A stretch of 64,000 nucleotides of DNA from Streptomyces nigrescens (GTDB lineage: Bacteria > Actinomycetota > Actinomycetes > Streptomycetales > Streptomycetaceae), in assembly GCA_024349765.1 (NCBI GenBank), contig AP026073.1:2976001-3040000 (forward strand). Reading direction: 5' to 3'. Under the pieces are notes generated by a model. The model saw only the letters and a program-made list of their open reading frames with translations. It searched no databases and had not been told where the DNA came from. The stretch's first letter is position 1; the number at the start of each line of letters is the position of its first letter. Below, piece by piece: positions 31,567 to 41,163 of the stretch. The position numbers and the translations under genes are program-made.

Positions 31567-32801
31567 CCACCCGCGGCACCGCCCCCCACCTGTCCATCGC
31601 GCTGGTCTCCGAGCACGCCAGTCCGCTCGCGGTCCTCGGGGGTGTGGACGCCGGCGGCCAGAACGTCCACGTGACGCGGCTGGCCGGCGCGCTCGCCGAC
31701 CGCGGCCACCGGGTCACCGTGTACACCCGCAGGGACGCGCCCGACCCGCCCGACCAGGTCGTGCTGCGGCCGGGGGTGACCGTCCGGCACCTCGCCGCGG
31801 GCCCGCCGTGTTATGTGCCCAAGGACCAACTCCTGCCGTTCATGCCGGAGTTCGGCCGGCTGCTGGCCGAGGACTGGGCACCGGGGCCGCCGGACGTCGT
31901 GCACTCGCACTACTGGATGTCCGGGCTCGCCGCCCTGAAGGCCACCCGGAAGCTGGACCTGCCGCTGGCCCACACGTACCACGCGCTGGGCACCGTCAAG
32001 CGGCGTCACCGGAAGGACGAGGACACCAGCCCGGCCGGCCGCGTCCCCGCCGAGACCGAGGTCGGCGACGGCTGCGACCAGGTGATCGCCACCTGCCGCG
32101 ACGAGGTCACCGAACTGACCCGGATGGGCATCCCGTCCCGCAAGGTCAGCGTGGTGCCGTGCGGGGTGGACGCCGCCGTGTTCACCCCGCACGGGCTGGT
32201 CGCCGACCGCGGCCCGGTACGCCATCTGCTGCTGCAACTCGGCAGACTGGTGCCCCGTAAGGGAGTCGCGCTGTCCGTCTCCGCGCTGTCCCGGCTGCCC
32301 GACGCCCACCTCGTCATCGCCGGCGGGCCGCCCGCCGCCGAGCTGGACCGGGACCCCGAGGTCCGGCGGCTGCGCGCGCTCGCCCGGGCGGCCGGGGTGG
32401 CGGACCGGATCCGCTTCACCGGCGGAGTGCCGTGCGAGGACGTCCCGCCGCTGCTGCGCGCCGCCGACGTGGTGCTGTGCCCGGCGGACTACGAACCGTT
32501 CGGGATCGTGCCCCTGGAGGCCATGGCCTGCGGCACCCCGGTGGTCGCCACCGCGGTCGGCGGCCAGCGGGACACCGTCGTCGACACCGTCTCGGGACGG
32601 CTGGTCCCGCCCGGCGACCCGGGCGCACTCGCCCGCGCCGTCGGCGAACTCCTCGCCGACCCCGAACACCGGGCCGCCTGCGGCGCCGCGGGCCGCCGCC
32701 GGGTCCTCGCCCGTTACGGCTGGGACACCGTCGCGGCGGCCACCGAGACCGTCTACCGCGGGCTGCTCGCGCACCGTGCCGCCGACACGGAGATCGCCTG
32801 A
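31563..32801 (+). CDS. GT4 family glycosyltransferase
   Basis: Encodes 412 residues. The N-terminal EHASPLAVLGGVDAGGQNVH motif is typical of the MshA/sucrose-synthase branch of GT4; the donor-binding half shows QLGRLVPRKGVA, FTGGVPCEDVPPLLRAADVV and the EX7E region YEPFGIVPLEAMACGTPVVA. Acceptor unknown; mycothiol MshA is similar in sequence but normally sits elsewhere. Coupled by ATGA to the previous gene. Convergent with the ArsR-type gene, whose stop lies 7 bp away. Confidence 0.9.
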   Translation: MTTRGTAPHLSIALVSEHASPLAVLGGVDAGGQNVHVTRLAGALADRGHRVTVYTRRDAPDPPDQVVLRPGVTVRHLAAGPPCYVPKDQLLPFMPEFGRLLAEDWAPGPPDVVHSHYWMSGLAALKATRKLDLPLAHTYHALGTVKRRHRKDEDTSPAGRVPAETEVGDGCDQVIATCRDEVTELTRMGIPSRKVSVVPCGVDAAVFTPHGLVADRGPVRHLLLQLGRLVPRKGVALSVSALSRLPDAHLVIAGGPPAAELDRDPEVRRLRALARAAGVADRIRFTGGVPCEDVPPLLRAADVVLCPADYEPFGIVPLEAMACGTPVVATAVGGQRDTVVDTVSGRLVPPGDPGALARAVGELLADPEHRAACGAAGRRRVLARYGWDTVAAATETVYRGLLAHRAADTEIA

Positions 32802-32808
32802 CGGACCG

Positions 32809-33855
32809 TCAACCAGCCGGCGGCCGGGGGCCGGTCGTGCCGTCCCCCTGCCCCTCGGCCCCCTGGACCGAGAAACCCCCGCGGTGCGACTGCTCCCGCC
32901 GCCGCACCAGCAGACCGCCCAGCGCGGTGCGCCGGTGCAGCACCGCCCGGCCCGCGCGCACCGTGGTGATCAGCCCGGCCCCGCGCAGCGCGGCGGCGTG
33001 GGCCGAGGCGGTGGCGTTGCTGATGCCCAGCCGCCGGGCGAGGTCACCGGTGGTGTGCTCGCGGGCCAGCACCCGCAGCATCGCGGCCCGGGTCCGGCCC
33101 AGCACCCCGGCCAGCGCCTCCGTCCCGTCGTCCGCCCCGGGCGGCACCAGCGGCACCCCCGGGCCCGCCGGATAGGTCACGTACAGCGGACGCCCGGGCA
33201 GATCGGCCAGCAGCGGCGGGCCGGTCCAGTGGAAGGTGGGCAGCAGCACCATCCCGCGCCCGTTCAGCGCGACGTCCCGCGTGAAGGGCGCCGGGCATTC
33301 CCAGACGTCCCCGGACAGCCGGGCCCCGGGGACGAGCCCGTCGAGCGCCGCGCCCACCCCGTGTTCGGCCACGGTCAGCGCATGCCGGGTGAACTCCGCC
33401 TGGTGCAGGTCCTGCACCAGGGACCAGACGGGCCGCAGCAGCGTCTCGAAGGCCGCGTGCTGCGCCCGGCCGACCACCCGCCAGGCCTCCGCGTCCCCCT
33501 GGTGCAGCCCGCGGATCCACGGCGGGGGCGGCCCGGGCACCGTGGCGTACACCCGCTCCATCTCGGCGCGCACCACCTCGGGGCGGGCCGACCGGACGGT
33601 CACCAGGCCCTCCTGGAGGGAGTCGTCGAAGACGTCGAGGAACACCGGCGCCCGGCCCGCCGGGACCACGTCCGCCAAGGGCTCCACGGCGGCCGGCAGC
33701 GACCGCAGGACCCGCTGCCGCCACCGGCCGAACAGCACCCCGTCGTCGCGGCGGCACATCATCATCAGCGCCGTGTTGAGCTCCAGCAGCGGCGCCGCCC
33801 GGGAGGCGAAGCGGACCCGGGCGACATCGGCGGCCGTGAAACGAATCCGGATCAC
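32809..33855 (-). CDS. ArsR-like winged-helix regulator (DUF5937-type N-terminus)
   Basis: Encodes 348 residues. The N-terminal 230 residues (IRIRFTAADVARVRFASRAA, then PLLELNTALMMM) resemble the DUF5937 module of Streptomyces regulators; a helix-turn-helix follows near residue 255 (LAREHTTGDLARRLGISNA, then HAAALRGAGLITTVRAGRAV). No metal-binding cysteine box of true ArsR sensors is visible. Ligand unknown. GTG 33855 follows GAGGGGGATGGT. Divergent from the lipoprotein hydrolase, which may be its target. Confidence 0.88.
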   Translation of the reverse strand: MIRIRFTAADVARVRFASRAAPLLELNTALMMMCRRDDGVLFGRWRQRVLRSLPAAVEPLADVVPAGRAPVFLDVFDDSLQEGLVTVRSARPEVVRAEMERVYATVPGPPPPWIRGLHQGDAEAWRVVGRAQHAAFETLLRPVWSLVQDLHQAEFTRHALTVAEHGVGAALDGLVPGARLSGDVWECPAPFTRDVALNGRGMVLLPTFHWTGPPLLADLPGRPLYVTYPAGPGVPLVPPGADDGTEALAGVLGRTRAAMLRVLAREHTTGDLARRLGISNATASAHAAALRGAGLITTVRAGRAVLHRRTALGGLLVRRREQSHRGGFSVQGAEGQGDGTTGPRPPAG

Positions 33856-33987
33856 ACCATCCCCCTCGTGACGCCATCCTTTCGGCCAGGCCCTCAACCA
33901 TGGCCGGTGCTCCCCGCCGCACGCCAGCATGCGAGGGCGCGCCACGGCACGAGGCCGCGGCGCAGGCGCCCGGAAGGGGAGTTCATC

Positions 33988-35268
33988 GTGAGCGTACGCA
34001 ACGGGGCAGGGGGCGGGGACGGCCGGCCGCAAGGGCCGGGCCGGCGGACGGTCGCCGTGTCGGCCGCGCTGGGCGCCGCCCTGCTGTTCACCGGCTGCGG
34101 CACCGCCCGGGCCCGGCCCGCGGGACGGCACCCGGACCGCGGCCCGGCCTTCGTACCGCGGCTGCCGGCGCCGACCGGCCCGCACCCGCTCGGGGTCACC
34201 ACCCTCTATCTGGTCGACGCCTCCCGGCACGACCCGTGGGACCACCGGCTCACCCGCAGGGAACTCATGATCACGGTCCGCTATCCGGCCCGGACCGGGC
34301 ACGGCCACCCCGTCGCGCCGCAGATGACCCCCGGCGCGGCGAAGGTCTTCGCGGGCCTCGACCCGCACTTCCACCCCGGCCTGCCGTTGTCCGGGGTCGA
34401 CTGGGCGGCCACCCGGACCCATGCGTACACCGGAGCGCCCGCGCAGCCCGTGCGCCGTCCGGTGCTGCTCCACACCCCCGGTGGCGGCGACCCGCGCACG
34501 CTGGGTACCGGGCTCGCCGAAGAACTGGCGAGCCACGGCTGGGTGGTGGTGAGCATCGACCACCCCGGCGACGCCAGCGAGGTCGAGTTCCCGGTCACCA
34601 CGCCGCAACGCCCGAGCCCGATCCGCACCACCGTGCTGCGGGGCGATCCCCGTACGGACCCGGACCTCTTCCGCACCATGATCGACACCAGGCTGGCCGA
34701 CACCCGGTTCGTCCTCGCGCAGCTGGCGGAGCTGGCCGCCGGCCGGAACCCCGACGCGGCCGGCCGCCCGCTGCCCGACGGCCTCGGCCGCGCGCTGGAC
34801 CTCCGGCGGGTGGGCATCTACGGCCACTCGGCCGGCGGCACCACCGCCGCCGAGGCCCTCCACGACGACCGCTGCCTGCGCGCCGCGGTCAACCTGGAGG
34901 GCTATCTGGACCACCCCTCCCGGCGGCCCGGACGGGCCGGACCGCTGTTCCCGGTGGCCTGCGACGGCGTGGACCGGCCGCTGCTCCTCGTGGGCACCGA
35001 CGGGTTCCCCGGCCGGCAGCAGCTGGACCGGTCCTGGTCCGCCCTCCTCGCCCGCTCGCACGGCCACGCCCTCCGGCGGCAGATCCGGCACACCACGCAC
35101 GCCGTGTTCACCGACTACGCCGCCTTCGCACCGCAGTTGCAGACCGCCGGCCTGATGACCGCCCGGGACCGGAACGCGCTGGTCGGCGCGCTGGATCCGG
35201 CGCGGTCGATCCCCGCCGTGCGCGGCCTGGTCCGCACGTTCTTCGCCCGGCACCTGCCGCCGCGCTGA
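33988..35268 (+). CDS. Lipoprotein alpha/beta hydrolase (PAF-acetylhydrolase-like)
   Basis: Encodes 426 residues. Signal peptide with twin Arg (GRRTVAVSAALGAALLFTGC) and a lipobox ending in Cys about residue 36 point to export and lipidation. The hydrolase core has the nucleophile elbow YGHSAGGTTAAEAL, a preceding HPGDASEVEFP loop, and a late His in HTTHAVFTDY, as in the PAF-acetylhydrolase/lipase (PF03403) group. It is probably an extracellular esterase or phospholipase-like enzyme. GTG 33988 with GGAAGGGGA. A palindromic terminator-like element follows directly. Confidence 0.9.
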   Translation: MSVRNGAGGGDGRPQGPGRRTVAVSAALGAALLFTGCGTARARPAGRHPDRGPAFVPRLPAPTGPHPLGVTTLYLVDASRHDPWDHRLTRRELMITVRYPARTGHGHPVAPQMTPGAAKVFAGLDPHFHPGLPLSGVDWAATRTHAYTGAPAQPVRRPVLLHTPGGGDPRTLGTGLAEELASHGWVVVSIDHPGDASEVEFPVTTPQRPSPIRTTVLRGDPRTDPDLFRTMIDTRLADTRFVLAQLAELAAGRNPDAAGRPLPDGLGRALDLRRVGIYGHSAGGTTAAEALHDDRCLRAAVNLEGYLDHPSRRPGRAGPLFPVACDGVDRPLLLVGTDGFPGRQQLDRSWSALLARSHGHALRRQIRHTTHAVFTDYAAFAPQLQTAGLMTARDRNALVGALDPARSIPAVRGLVRTFFARHLPPR

Positions 35269-35270
35269 CC

Positions 35271-35306
35271 CGGGGCGGCCGCCCCGGGCCCGGGGCGGCC
35301 GCCCCG
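35271..35306. terminator. Duplicated 16-bp palindrome, probable terminator
   Basis: CGGGGCGGCCGCCCCG occurs at 35271-35286 and again at 35291-35306 separated by GGCC. Each copy is self-complementary and the two together can form a longer stem. It begins 2 bp past the lipoprotein stop and is a plausible factor-independent stop in a GC-rich genome. Confidence 0.65.
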
Positions 35307-35406
35307 AGTCGCGGGCGGGGGGCCTTCGCGGTGAAGTAGGAGGAGGGGCGCGGCCTGCTCGGGGGCACCCCTACGGCTCGGGGGAGCAGAGGAAAGGGAG
35401 CCCGAG

Positions 35407-35628
35407 ATGGACCATGCCGGAAGCCCCGAGGAACCCCAGGACAAGCCGAGCAACCCGCCGCCCGCGGCCGGCCCCCTGAAACCGCCCCCCGAGCCCGGCG
35501 AGGCCCCGTCGTCGACCGGCCGGAGCCGGCCCATGAAGCTCACCGAGATGGCCCGGCGCAAGGCCAGGCAGGCCATGGAGAAGCTCAAGCCGCACGAGGG
35601 CAAGGGCCACGGCGAGCCGCACACCTAG
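35407..35628 (+). CDS. Small hypothetical Pro/Lys-rich protein
   Basis: Encodes 73 residues (MDHAGSPEEPQDKPSNPPPA, then KLTEMARRKARQAMEKLKPH). The first 40 are proline-rich and disordered, the last 30 an amphipathic basic helix. ATG 35407 is preceded by AGGAAAGGGAG. No family recognised. Codon bias supports expression. It converges with the SDR gene, 28 bp apart. Confidence 0.65.
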   Translation: MDHAGSPEEPQDKPSNPPPAAGPLKPPPEPGEAPSSTGRSRPMKLTEMARRKARQAMEKLKPHEGKGHGEPHT

Positions 35629-35656
35629 CGGGGGCTCCCCACTGCGGGGTGGGCCT

Positions 35657-36628
35657 TCAGCCCCGCTGGTTGAAGCGGCCGGCCGCTCGCTCGTTGAGCA
35701 CACCCAGCACCCGGCGGAACCGGCGGGCGGGCGGCTGCTCCTCCGCCTCGACCCGGTAGCCCTCCGCCGTACCGGGGCCGCCGTCGCGGGGCAGCACCCG
35801 GCCCACCGCCGACACCAGCCGGGTGGTGAGCACCGGTGCCACGCCGTGCGCCACCACACCCAGTTTGGCCACCGGGGTGAGCACGATCCGGGGCCGCCGC
35901 CGCTGCACCGCGGAGACGATGCGCTCCGCCGCCCGCTCGGCGTTCATCGACAGGACGGGCGCGCCGGCCAGCGCCTGGAACCAGGCGTACTCCCGGCGCC
36001 GGTCGCCGCCGAACCGCGCGTGCAGATGCGAGCCGGTCCGCATCAGCCCGGGATGCACCCCGGTGACGGTGACCCCGTACGCGGCCTCCTCCGCGTGCAG
36101 CCCCTCGGCCAGCGCGGCGACCGCCGACTTGGCGCACGAGTACGGCAGCAGGTGCGGCACCGCCAGCAGGCCGCCCACCGACCCGACGAGCGCCAGCCGG
36201 CCGCCCGCCGGACTGCGCCGCAGGTGCGGCAGGGCGGCGAACGCGGTGTTGAGGGCGCCGTGGAAGATGGAGTCCAGGGCGTCCCGGAACCCTTCCACGC
36301 CGAGGGCTTCGGCCGGGCCGACCTGGATGATGCCGGCATTGGCGATGACGATGTCCAGCCGGCCGTTGTCCCGCGCGATCTCCGCCAACCGCTGCTGGAC
36401 CGCGGGCCCGTCGCGCACGTCGCACACCACGCCGCGCACCGCGCCGCCGCCCGGCCGGCCGAGCTTGGCGACCGCCCGGTCCAGCTCGGCCGCGTCCCGT
36501 GCCAGCAGCACGACGTCGCAGTCCCGGCGCAGCAGCTGACGGGCCATGAGCAGACCCAGTCCGCGCGAGCCGCCGGTGACCACGGCGGTGAGCCCCTCGA
36601 TCGAGGGAGCGGCCGGCAACACCCGCAT
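35657..36628 (-). CDS. SDR family NAD(P)-dependent oxidoreductase
   Basis: Encodes 323 residues. Rossmann motif TGGSRGLGLLMARQL, NAG of IANAGIIQVGP, catalytic Ser in GSVGGLLAVP and YSCAKSA. The C-terminal 80 residues after the SDR core are Arg-rich with a hydrophobic stretch (GVVAHGVAPVLTTRLVSAVG), as in membrane-associated classical SDRs acting on lipid-like substrates. ATG 36628 has AAAGGG at 10 bp. Divergent from the PfpI/catalase operon with a 468-bp spacer. Confidence 0.9.
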   Translation of the reverse strand: MRVLPAAPSIEGLTAVVTGGSRGLGLLMARQLLRRDCDVVLLARDAAELDRAVAKLGRPGGGAVRGVVCDVRDGPAVQQRLAEIARDNGRLDIVIANAGIIQVGPAEALGVEGFRDALDSIFHGALNTAFAALPHLRRSPAGGRLALVGSVGGLLAVPHLLPYSCAKSAVAALAEGLHAEEAAYGVTVTGVHPGLMRTGSHLHARFGGDRRREYAWFQALAGAPVLSMNAERAAERIVSAVQRRRPRIVLTPVAKLGVVAHGVAPVLTTRLVSAVGRVLPRDGGPGTAEGYRVEAEEQPPARRFRRVLGVLNERAAGRFNQRG

Positions 36629-37096
36629 GAGGAGCCCTTTCGTCGAGCCCGTTGCCCGTGATGACGCGGGCTCCCGGCGCCTTTCGCCGCGGCGTCGCAG
36701 AGCCCTTCCTGTGGCGTGCGTGCGGACGCGGCGGGACCCGGCCACCTCGCGGGGCGGCCCGTGCGCGTCGCCCCTCCGACGCTACCCGGAGGCGTTGCGG
36801 TGCGCATGTGCGCCGGGCGGCGGCCGCTGGCCCGCGCCGCCCCGTTTCACCGGCCGCGCCCAGGGCACCCGGCTCAGGGACCGGGCACAGTGGCCGTGCG
36901 GTGGCCGCGAGCCGTTCGGTTACCGCGGGACGCATCCGGCTTAATCGCCGCGGATCCGGCATGAGCGGCCCGGCGCACCGGGAATTCGTCCTGCGCGCGA
37001 CCCCGGCGTCCGCCGCCCCGCGCCTTGCGCCGACGACCAGCGCGACTGCACGTACGGCAGCGGCCTCAGCACCGCAGCAGAAAGGAACCACGGCTC
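36629..37096. other. Divergent spacer between SDR and PfpI/catalase operon
   Basis: No coding frame with normal codon use. It must hold promoters in both directions. I looked for a GGGTAT-type SigB-family minus-10 near the operon and found no confident match. The 3' part (about 36915-36960) is least GC-rich. Confidence 0.4.
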
Positions 37097-37645
37097 ATGC
37101 AGATTGCTTTCCTGGTAGCGCCCGAGGGTGTGGAGCAGGTCGAACTGACCGGCCCCTGGCAGGCGGTCATCGATTCGGGTGACATTCCGCATCTGGTGTC
37201 CACCAAGTCCGGCCGGATCCAGGCGTACAACCACCTGGACAAGGCCGACACCTTTCCGGTGGACCGGACGGTGGACGCGGCCGACGTTGCGGATTACGGC
37301 GGCCTGATCCTGCCCGGTGGCGTCGCCAATCCCGATGTGCTGCGGATGGACAAGAACGCGGTCGCCTTCGTGAAGAGCTTCTTCGACCGGGGCCGGCCGG
37401 TGGCGGCCATCTGCCACGCACCCTGGACGCTGGTCGAGGCCGATGTCGTGCGGGGGCGCACGCTCACGTCCTGGCCCAGTCTGCAGACCGACATCCGCAA
37501 TGCCGGCGGCACCTGGGTGGACGAAAAGGTCAAGGTCTGTACGGCCGGCCCCAACACGCTGATCACCAGCCGGAAGCCGGCCGACCTGAAGGCCTTCTGT
37601 ACCACCTTCGTCACCGAATTCGCCCAGGCCGGAAGGGCAGCCTGA
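37097..37645 (+). CDS. DJ-1/PfpI family protein (type 1 glutamine amidotransferase-like)
   Basis: Encodes 182 residues. The class I glutamine amidotransferase-like fold shows a nucleophile elbow AICHAPWTLVEA with Cys, preceded by GGLILPGGVANPDVL. Relatives are stress proteases, glyoxalase III or deglycase-like enzymes; no activity can be fixed. The start ATG 37097 is preceded by AAAGGA. The stop is 1 bp before the catalase GTG, so the two form an operon. The catalase itself ends in a domain of the same fold. Confidence 0.9.
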   Translation: MQIAFLVAPEGVEQVELTGPWQAVIDSGDIPHLVSTKSGRIQAYNHLDKADTFPVDRTVDAADVADYGGLILPGGVANPDVLRMDKNAVAFVKSFFDRGRPVAAICHAPWTLVEADVVRGRTLTSWPSLQTDIRNAGGTWVDEKVKVCTAGPNTLITSRKPADLKAFCTTFVTEFAQAGRAA

Positions 37646-37646
37646 G

Positions 37647-39728
37647 GTGGCGGACGAGAAACAGGAGCAGCGCCGCGCGCATTTCGCGGACGATCCTGCC
37701 GCCGGCCCGCTGACCACCGACCAGGGCGTGACCGTCGACCACACCGACGATTCGCTGCAGGCCGGGGAACGCGGCCCGACGCTGATGGAGGACTTCCACT
37801 TCCGGGAGAAACTCACCCGCTTCGACCACGAGCGGATCCCGGAGCGGGTGGTGCACGCCCGCGGCGCCGGCGCCTACGGCTACTTCCAGCCGTACGAGTC
37901 CTGCGCGGAGTTCACCCGGGCCGCCTTCCTGCAGGACCCGGGCGTGCAGACACCGGTGTTCGTGCGGTTCTCCACGGTCCAGGGCCCGCGCGGTTCGGCG
38001 GACACCGTGCGGGACGTCCGCGGTTTCGCCACCAAGTTCTACACCTCGGAAGGCAATTACGACCTGGTCGGCAACAACATGCCGGTCTTCTTCATCCAGG
38101 ACGGCATCAAATTCCCGGATTTCGTGCACGCGGTGAAGATGGAGCCGCACAACGAGATTCCCACCGGGGCCTCCGCGCACGACACCCTCTGGGACTTCGT
38201 CTCGCTCCAGCCCGAAACCCTCCACATGATGATGTGGCTGATGTCGGACCGGGCCATTCCGCGCAGTTACCGGATGATGCAGGGCTTCGGCGTGCACACC
38301 TTCCGTTTCGTGACCGCGGCCGGCAAGGGCACGTTCGTGAAGTTCCACTGGAAGCCCAAGCTCGGGGTGCACTCGCTCGTGTGGGACGAGGCGCAGGAAA
38401 CGATGGGCCGCGACCCGGACTACAACCGCCGCGACCTCTGGGACATGATCGAGGCCGGGGAATACCCGGAATACGAACTCGGCGTCCAGCTCGTACCGGA
38501 GGAGGACGAGCACTCCTTCGACTTCGACCTCCTCGACGCCACCAAAATCATCCCGGAAGAGCTGGTGCCGGTGCGGCCCATCGGCCGGATGGTGCTCAAC
38601 CGCAACCCGGACAACTTCTTCGCGGAGACCGAGCAGGTCGCCTTCCACACCGCGAACGTCGTGCCCGGCATCGACTTCACCAACGACCCGCTGCTCCAGG
38701 CCCGGAACTTCTCGTACCTCGACACCCAGCTGATCCGGCTGGGCGGGCCCAACTTCCCCCAGCTGCCGGTCAACCGGCCCCTCGCCGCGGTACGCAACAA
38801 CCAGCGCGACGGCTACCACCAGAGCCGGATCCACCAGGGCACCAGCTACTCGCCGAACTCCCTCGGCGGCGGCTGCCCGGCCCTCGCCGGCGCCGACGAA
38901 TCCGCCTTCCGGCACCTGACGGAGCGGGTCGACGGCCAGAAGATCCGTAAGCGGAGCCCGAGTTTCACCGACCACTACACCCAGGCGGCGCTGTTCTGGC
39001 ACAGCATGGCCGACTGGGAACAGCAGCACATCATCGACGCGTTCCGCTTCGAACTGGGCAAGGTCAACGCCAAGCAGGTCCGCGAGCGCACGATCGGCGA
39101 GCTGGCGCACATCGACCACTCCCTGGCCGTCAAGGTCGCCGAGGGCATCGGCGTCCCCGCCCCGGAGTCCACCGGCACCCCGCGCCCCACCCCGTCCCCC
39201 GCGCTGAGCTTCGAGAACCTCAAGGGCGACGGCTCCATCCGCAGCCGGCAGATCGCGGTCCTGGTCAAGGACGGCGTGGACGCACAGCAAGTCAGCGGTC
39301 TGAAGCAGACGTTGGGGGAGGAGGGCGCCTTCGTCGAGGCCCTGGCGCCCCAGGACGGTGAGGTCTCCGGCGCCTCCGGCAGCCTCTCGGCGGACCGGGC
39401 GCTGCCCACCGTGGCCTCCGTGCTCTACGACGCCGTGGTGCTCCCCGACGGCGGCCTCGGGGCCGGCGACACCGCGGCCGACGCCGCCGCCCGCCGCTTC
39501 GTGCTCGACGCCTACCGGCACGGCAAGCCCATCGGCGCCCTCGGCTCCGGCATCGAGGTGCTGAAGAAGCTGCTCCCCGACCAGGTGCGCACCGTCTCCG
39601 GTGGTGCGGAACCGGTGAGCGACCAGGGCGTGGTGACCGCCGCCGTGAACGGTGACGCCTTCGCCCGGGCCTTCGCGGAAGCCACCGCCGCCCACCGGCA
39701 CCGGAACCGCCCGCCGGCGAGGATCTGA
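37647..39728 (+). CDS. katE: Large-subunit (clade 2, HPII-type) catalase
   Basis: Encodes 693 residues. Heme catalase core: distal His in [13 protein letters not shown], distal Asn in [16 protein letters not shown], proximal Tyr in [16 protein letters not shown]. After the helical domain, residues about 530-690 form the flavodoxin/DJ-1-like C-terminal domain of large catalases ([18 protein letters not shown], then [10 protein letters not shown]). The enzyme dismutates H2O2 in the cytoplasm. Start GTG 37647, with a GGAAGGG located in the end of the PfpI gene, so expression is coupled. Confidence 0.95.
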   Translation: MADEKQEQRRAHFADDPAAGPLTTDQGVTVDHTDDSLQAGERGPTLMEDFHFREKLTRFDHERIPERVVHARGAGAYGYFQPYESCAEFTRAAFLQDPGVQTPVFVRFSTVQGPRGSADTVRDVRGFATKFYTSEGNYDLVGNNMPVFFIQDGIKFPDFVHAVKMEPHNEIPTGASAHDTLWDFVSLQPETLHMMMWLMSDRAIPRSYRMMQGFGVHTFRFVTAAGKGTFVKFHWKPKLGVHSLVWDEAQETMGRDPDYNRRDLWDMIEAGEYPEYELGVQLVPEEDEHSFDFDLLDATKIIPEELVPVRPIGRMVLNRNPDNFFAETEQVAFHTANVVPGIDFTNDPLLQARNFSYLDTQLIRLGGPNFPQLPVNRPLAAVRNNQRDGYHQSRIHQGTSYSPNSLGGGCPALAGADESAFRHLTERVDGQKIRKRSPSFTDHYTQAALFWHSMADWEQQHIIDAFRFELGKVNAKQVRERTIGELAHIDHSLAVKVAEGIGVPAPESTGTPRPTPSPALSFENLKGDGSIRSRQIAVLVKDGVDAQQVSGLKQTLGEEGAFVEALAPQDGEVSGASGSLSADRALPTVASVLYDAVVLPDGGLGAGDTAADAAARRFVLDAYRHGKPIGALGSGIEVLKKLLPDQVRTVSGGAEPVSDQGVVTAAVNGDAFARAFAEATAAHRHRNRPPARI

Positions 39729-39797
39729 ACCGCCACCCGGAGATCCGGCCCGGCACCTTCGTCCCGGCGGCCGCCCGGCCGCCGGGACGACGCCGCG

Positions 39798-40877
39798 TCA
39801 GCCGATCCGCGCCCCGGTCTTCTGCAGGGCCTCGGTCACCGGCTGGTAGAGGCTCACCCCACCCGCGGCGCAGGTGCCGCGGCCGCCGGAGGTCAGGCCG
39901 AGCGCGCTGTCCCCCTCGAAGAGCGGACCGCCGCTGTCGCCGGCTTCCGCGCAGACCGAGGTCTGGATCAGTCCCTCGACGACCCCCTCCTGGTAGTTGG
40001 CCGTCACATTGAGCGCGGTGACTTCCCCGTCGTGCACATGGCTCGTGCTGCCGCTGCGCCGCACCTTCTGGCCCACGATCGGGTCGGCGGCCCGGACGAT
40101 GTGCTGCGCTCCGCCGAAGAGGTCCACCTCGCTCGGGTGCGCCATGTCCGCTGCGGTGTACCGCGCGATCCCGAAATCGTCACCGGGGAAGCTCCCCGCC
40201 TCCGACATCGCGATCGGGGGGCCCTCCTGGGCGACGGACCAGCTCGGCACCGCGTGCGTGCAGTGGCCGGCCGTCAGGAAGTACGGCTGCCCGCCCTTGG
40301 TGACGTTGAAGCCGAGTGAACAGCGTGCTTCGGTGCCCCAGATGGCGTCCCCGCCGGCGATCAATGGCTCCAGGGTGTCCGGCGACAGCTGGACGACCAC
40401 CCGGTCCCCGAGTGAGCCGGCGACCGCCTTGAGCCGCTCCAGATCGTCCCCCCGGACGGTGCGGTCGGCGGTGACGACCACCTTGTTGATCTTCGGGTCC
40501 ATGGCCCAGGACGTCCCGGGGATCGAGGCGTGCTCCTTGAGGGTCGCCCGGGCCGCGTCCAGCGACGCCAGGGAGTGCTTGACGATCCTCGCCTCGGCAC
40601 CGGCCTCCCGGGCCTTGCCGGCCGCCTCCTCGGTGGTCACGTTCACCACCAGCTTGTGGTTGTCGGGGTCGTAGTAGGAACCCGCCCCGGCCGCACCGAG
40701 CGAGGAGCCGATGACCACCGCACGCTCGGCGGCGGCGATGGCCGACGGGGGGCCGGGGGCCCGGGCGGTGTGCGCCTGGGCGCTCTGCAGGGCGAGCAGC
40801 GGAGCGATGGCCAGGGTCACCACACCGACGCCGGCGAGGACGGAACCAGGCGTGGGTACGCGCGGATGCTTCAACAC
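39798..40877 (-). CDS. Secreted S1 serine protease, streptogrisin-like
   Basis: Encodes 359 residues. Order: signal peptide (VLAGVGVVTLAIAPLLALQ ending AQA), propeptide of the alpha-lytic protease type (residues about 45-170, with TSWAMDPKINKVVVTADRTV), mature chymotrypsin-like domain with His in TAGHC, Asp in GDDFGIARYT and Ser in AGDSGGPLF. Cysteine pairs of streptogrisins are present (RCSLG/TAGHC and CAEAGD/GTCAAGG). Start GTG 40877 follows GAGAGGTTTT; TTG 40874 is an alternative. A secreted endoprotease with self-processing. Confidence 0.93.
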   Translation of the reverse strand: MLKHPRVPTPGSVLAGVGVVTLAIAPLLALQSAQAHTARAPGPPSAIAAAERAVVIGSSLGAAGAGSYYDPDNHKLVVNVTTEEAAGKAREAGAEARIVKHSLASLDAARATLKEHASIPGTSWAMDPKINKVVVTADRTVRGDDLERLKAVAGSLGDRVVVQLSPDTLEPLIAGGDAIWGTEARCSLGFNVTKGGQPYFLTAGHCTHAVPSWSVAQEGPPIAMSEAGSFPGDDFGIARYTAADMAHPSEVDLFGGAQHIVRAADPIVGQKVRRSGSTSHVHDGEVTALNVTANYQEGVVEGLIQTSVCAEAGDSGGPLFEGDSALGLTSGGRGTCAAGGVSLYQPVTEALQKTGARIG

Positions 40878-41163
40878 AAAACCTCTCGCTGGATAGCGGG
40901 CCAGCAGCGGGTCTTTGCCGTGCGCACACCTCAAGGGCTACTGGCGCCACGGGCGGGGCCGAAGGGCCGGGCGAGGCGGCGCGGGGTGTCTACTCTCCCT
41001 GCCCGTGCACCACCCCCGGCCGCCCACACTTCTCCAGGAATCACCTGTACGGCCGGGTGAACGGACCGCGCCGCCGGGCCGTACAGACGGACAACGACGG
41101 CCCGGCCCCCGAGCGGCCGGATCCGTCGCCACTTCAGTCCGCCTCGTACGGAAGGACCTTCGG

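Noticed and set aside
31563-32801. Naming the GT4 enzyme MshA (mycothiol synthesis)
   Set aside because: The N-terminal motif is similar, but it sits in a glycosyltransferase operon with no mycothiol genes and the family is broad.
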